NCBI GenBank assembly: GCA_002709235.1
Contig: PAQI01000011.1
Coordinates: 102,656-166,655 of the forward strand
Reading direction: 5' to 3'
Source of the DNA: Hirschia sp.
GTDB lineage: Bacteria > Pseudomonadota > Alphaproteobacteria > Caulobacterales > Hyphomonadaceae
Length of the DNA: 64,000 nucleotides
Below are positions 62,675 to 64,000 of the stretch, one piece after another (the first letter of the stretch is position 1; every line of letters starts with the position of its first letter). Under the pieces are notes generated by a model. That model had not been told where the DNA came from, searched no databases, and saw only the letters and a list, made by a program, of their open reading frames with translations. The position numbers were made by a program, and so were the translations under genes.

Positions 62675-63505
62675 ATGACAGATCTCATTCGCCTGACTGA
62701 CCGCGTCGTCCTCTCCATCGAGGGACCAGACGCCGAGACCTTCCTGAACGGATTGCTCACCAATTCCACGCTCGGCATGGAAGAAGGACAGGCCCGTTAT
62801 GGCGCGCTTCTCGCCCCGCAGGGCAAGATCATATCCGACATGATCTATCAGCGCACAGCTGATGGCTTCCTGATGGATGTGCCCGACCAGGCCGATGAAA
62901 CCCTGCTCAAGCGACTGACCATGTTCAGGCTGCGTGCAAAGGCAGAGATCACCCGGCGCGAGGATCTTGGCGTCTTCGCCTTTGACAGCCAGGGCTTTGC
63001 CGATCCGCGTAGCCCAGACCTGCCGCTGCGCAGTTTCAAGAAGCCCCACAGAGACGACCCCACGTCTGCCCATAGCTGGCGCGCAGCCCGCATCATGGCG
63101 GGCATCCCCCAGCAGGGACATGACTTCTCCGCCAATGAGGTCTTCCCCGCAGATATCAATATGGACATCAATCACGGCGTCGATTTCAAGAAGGGCTGTT
63201 TTATCGGTCAGGAAGTTGTCAGCCGCATGAAGCGCCGCGGCACAGCCCGTCGGCGTACGCTGGCCTTCCGCTTCGAGAACGGTGCACCGCATTCCGATAG
63301 TCCCCTGAAAATCGGTGAAACCGCCATAGGTGCGCTGACCTCCGTTGAGGGTGACTATGCCCTCGCCCGCGTGCGTCTCGACCGCATGGCCAAGGCGATG
63401 GATGAATTTGGCGACAATTTCTGCGCCAATGGCCGCCTCGCCACCCTGATCAAACCCGACTGGATGGACGACCAGATCGCCGCCCTGACGGGTGGCGGGG
63501 AATAG
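62675..63505 (+). CDS. ygfZ: Folate-binding Fe-S cluster repair protein YgfZ
   Basis: 276 residues. The family hallmark KGCFIGQEVVSRMKRRG with the single essential Cys is at about 174-190, and the N-terminal part NGLLTNSTLGMEEGQARYGALLAPQGKI fits the GcvT-like fold. It uses tetrahydrofolate to help make or repair certain Fe-S proteins, including MiaB. Divergent from pyrC, as in many alphaproteobacteria. An overlapping minus frame is a shadow. Confidence 0.95.
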   Translation: MTDLIRLTDRVVLSIEGPDAETFLNGLLTNSTLGMEEGQARYGALLAPQGKIISDMIYQRTADGFLMDVPDQADETLLKRLTMFRLRAKAEITRREDLGVFAFDSQGFADPRSPDLPLRSFKKPHRDDPTSAHSWRAARIMAGIPQQGHDFSANEVFPADINMDINHGVDFKKGCFIGQEVVSRMKRRGTARRRTLAFRFENGAPHSDSPLKIGETAIGALTSVEGDYALARVRLDRMAKAMDEFGDNFCANGRLATLIKPDWMDDQIAALTGGGE

Positions 63506-63667
63506 GTACAGGTCCAAACGTCAGGCGTTCTGCAAAAGCTGCTGATCCACCAAACGGCATTCCAGCCGACATTGGCACTTGCTCCCCTTCATCATTTCCG
63601 AAACACTGTCAGGGTTGGAAAACAGGTAGTTCCAACGTGAAGGGACAACCGGACGGGGGGATGAAGA

Positions 63668-64000
63668 ATGACCGGATATGTGATGCGATCAGTGCGCCTG
63701 ATCGCCATAGCGTTCTTGCTTTTCACACCATTTGCGCAGGCTCAACAGCCTGAGTCCTCGCCGCCGCCACTTGAAATCTATGGCAGCATTCCGGCCGTAC
63801 GCTCCGTTGCATTGTCAGATAGCGGCAACAAGATAGCGCTGCTGCAAGAAGATGAGCTGGGCGAATATGTCCTCGTCAAGGACTACCAGACAGGCGAGCA
63901 ATCCGGTTTCAAGATAGAAGGCTTCAAGCCGATATCGGTCAGTTTCATCAAGGATCGCTATGTCTTGCTACGCGCGTCCGCAACGGAATCGCTATTGGGA
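63668..64000 (+). CDS. S9-family prolyl oligopeptidase-like peptidase, partial
   Basis: An ATG at 63668 (GGGGGGATGAAGA just upstream) opens a frame that runs off the window after 111 codons. The start MTGYVMRSVRLIAIAFLLF is a signal peptide, cut near AQA. The visible part (PPPLEIYGSIPAVRSVALSD, then SGNKIALLQEDELGEYVLV) is the opening of the beta-propeller of secreted S9 peptidases. The catalytic part lies outside the window, so activity is not shown. Confidence 0.75.
   Translation, partial: MTGYVMRSVRLIAIAFLLFTPFAQAQQPESSPPPLEIYGSIPAVRSVALSDSGNKIALLQEDELGEYVLVKDYQTGEQSGFKIEGFKPISVSFIKDRYVLLRASATESLLG

Noticed and set aside
62657..63517. Open frame of 286 codons on the minus strand
   Set aside because: Mirrors ygfZ, which has the family hallmark KGCFIGQEV on the + strand.
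1..64000. Search for defence islands, prophage, integrases, insertion sequences and biosynthetic clusters
   Set aside because: No transposase, integrase, restriction, toxin-antitoxin, NRPS/PKS or CRISPR-Cas motif was seen; the three tRNA regions show no flanking direct repeats or integrase gene.

Overview
The window is an ordinary, gene-dense stretch of chromosome from an alphaproteobacterium, most likely of the Caulobacterales / Hyphomonadaceae-Maricaulaceae group. The pointers are: a MucR/Ros-type regulator; families largely confined to alphaproteobacteria (TIGR02301, DUF1491, DUF2336, DUF6456, DUF1499); an M23 peptidase-bactofilin pair; a perfect CtrA-type box; and GC in the high fifties by eye. 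I see no insertion sequence, prophage, integrase, CRISPR array, rRNA operon or toxin-antitoxin pair.

Layout. 1-5.8 kb: a two-gene unit of unknown membrane-linked proteins, then a 1155-residue AsmA/DUF3971 envelope protein. 5.9-8.4 kb: peroxiredoxin (bcp), M23 peptidase and bactofilin, closed by a strong terminator. 8.4-11.2 kb: a GH24 lysozyme-like protein with C-terminal membrane helices, a PCMT-family methyltransferase, tRNA-Cys, a possible CtrA-controlled small RNA, and tRNA-Asn. 11.2-18.9 kb: small hypotheticals, a hybrid-free histidine kinase, sufE, a DUF6456 gene overlapping a stand-alone DnaA domain-IV protein, a PAS protein and mucR. 19.0-27.2 kb: a nine-gene Mrp-type cation/proton antiporter operon with three MrpD-like subunits, a histidine-rich MrpC and an extra two-helix subunit. 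27.3-37.0 kb: DUF2336 protein, DoxX-like protein, MFS transporter, acyltransferase, msrB, oligopeptidase B, a P-loop kinase-like protein and a frame-disrupted ABC-F ATPase.

37.1-43.1 kb: a seven-gene TonB system (DUF3450, large ExbB/TtpC-type, ExbB, ExbD, ExbD, TonB, TPR protein). 43.7-44.0 kb: tRNA-Gln and tRNA-Pro, divergent. 44.2-50.1 kb: sppA, rraB, and an oligopeptide transporter (oppB-oppC-oppA) with no ATPase genes beside it. 50.1-64.0 kb: a phosphatase-like protein, an ATP-grasp-like protein, an MBL-fold hydrolase, DUF1499 protein, acyl-CoA ligase, a GDPD lipoprotein, an FAD-linked dehydrogenase, small secreted proteins, a voltage-gated K+ channel, a dihydroorotase-like protein, ygfZ, and the start of an S9 peptidase.

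Much of the content is envelope business: cell-wall shape (M23/bactofilin, lysozyme), outer-membrane energisation (TonB system), membrane lipid handling (AsmA), ion homeostasis (Mrp, K+ channel) and peptide uptake. The parts I would look at first are the Mrp variant, the DnaA domain-IV/DUF6456 overlap, the ABC-F frame break sitting at a slippery heptamer, and the CtrA-box/terminator element between two tRNAs. None of these is proven new; all functional statements come from reading motifs without a database search.
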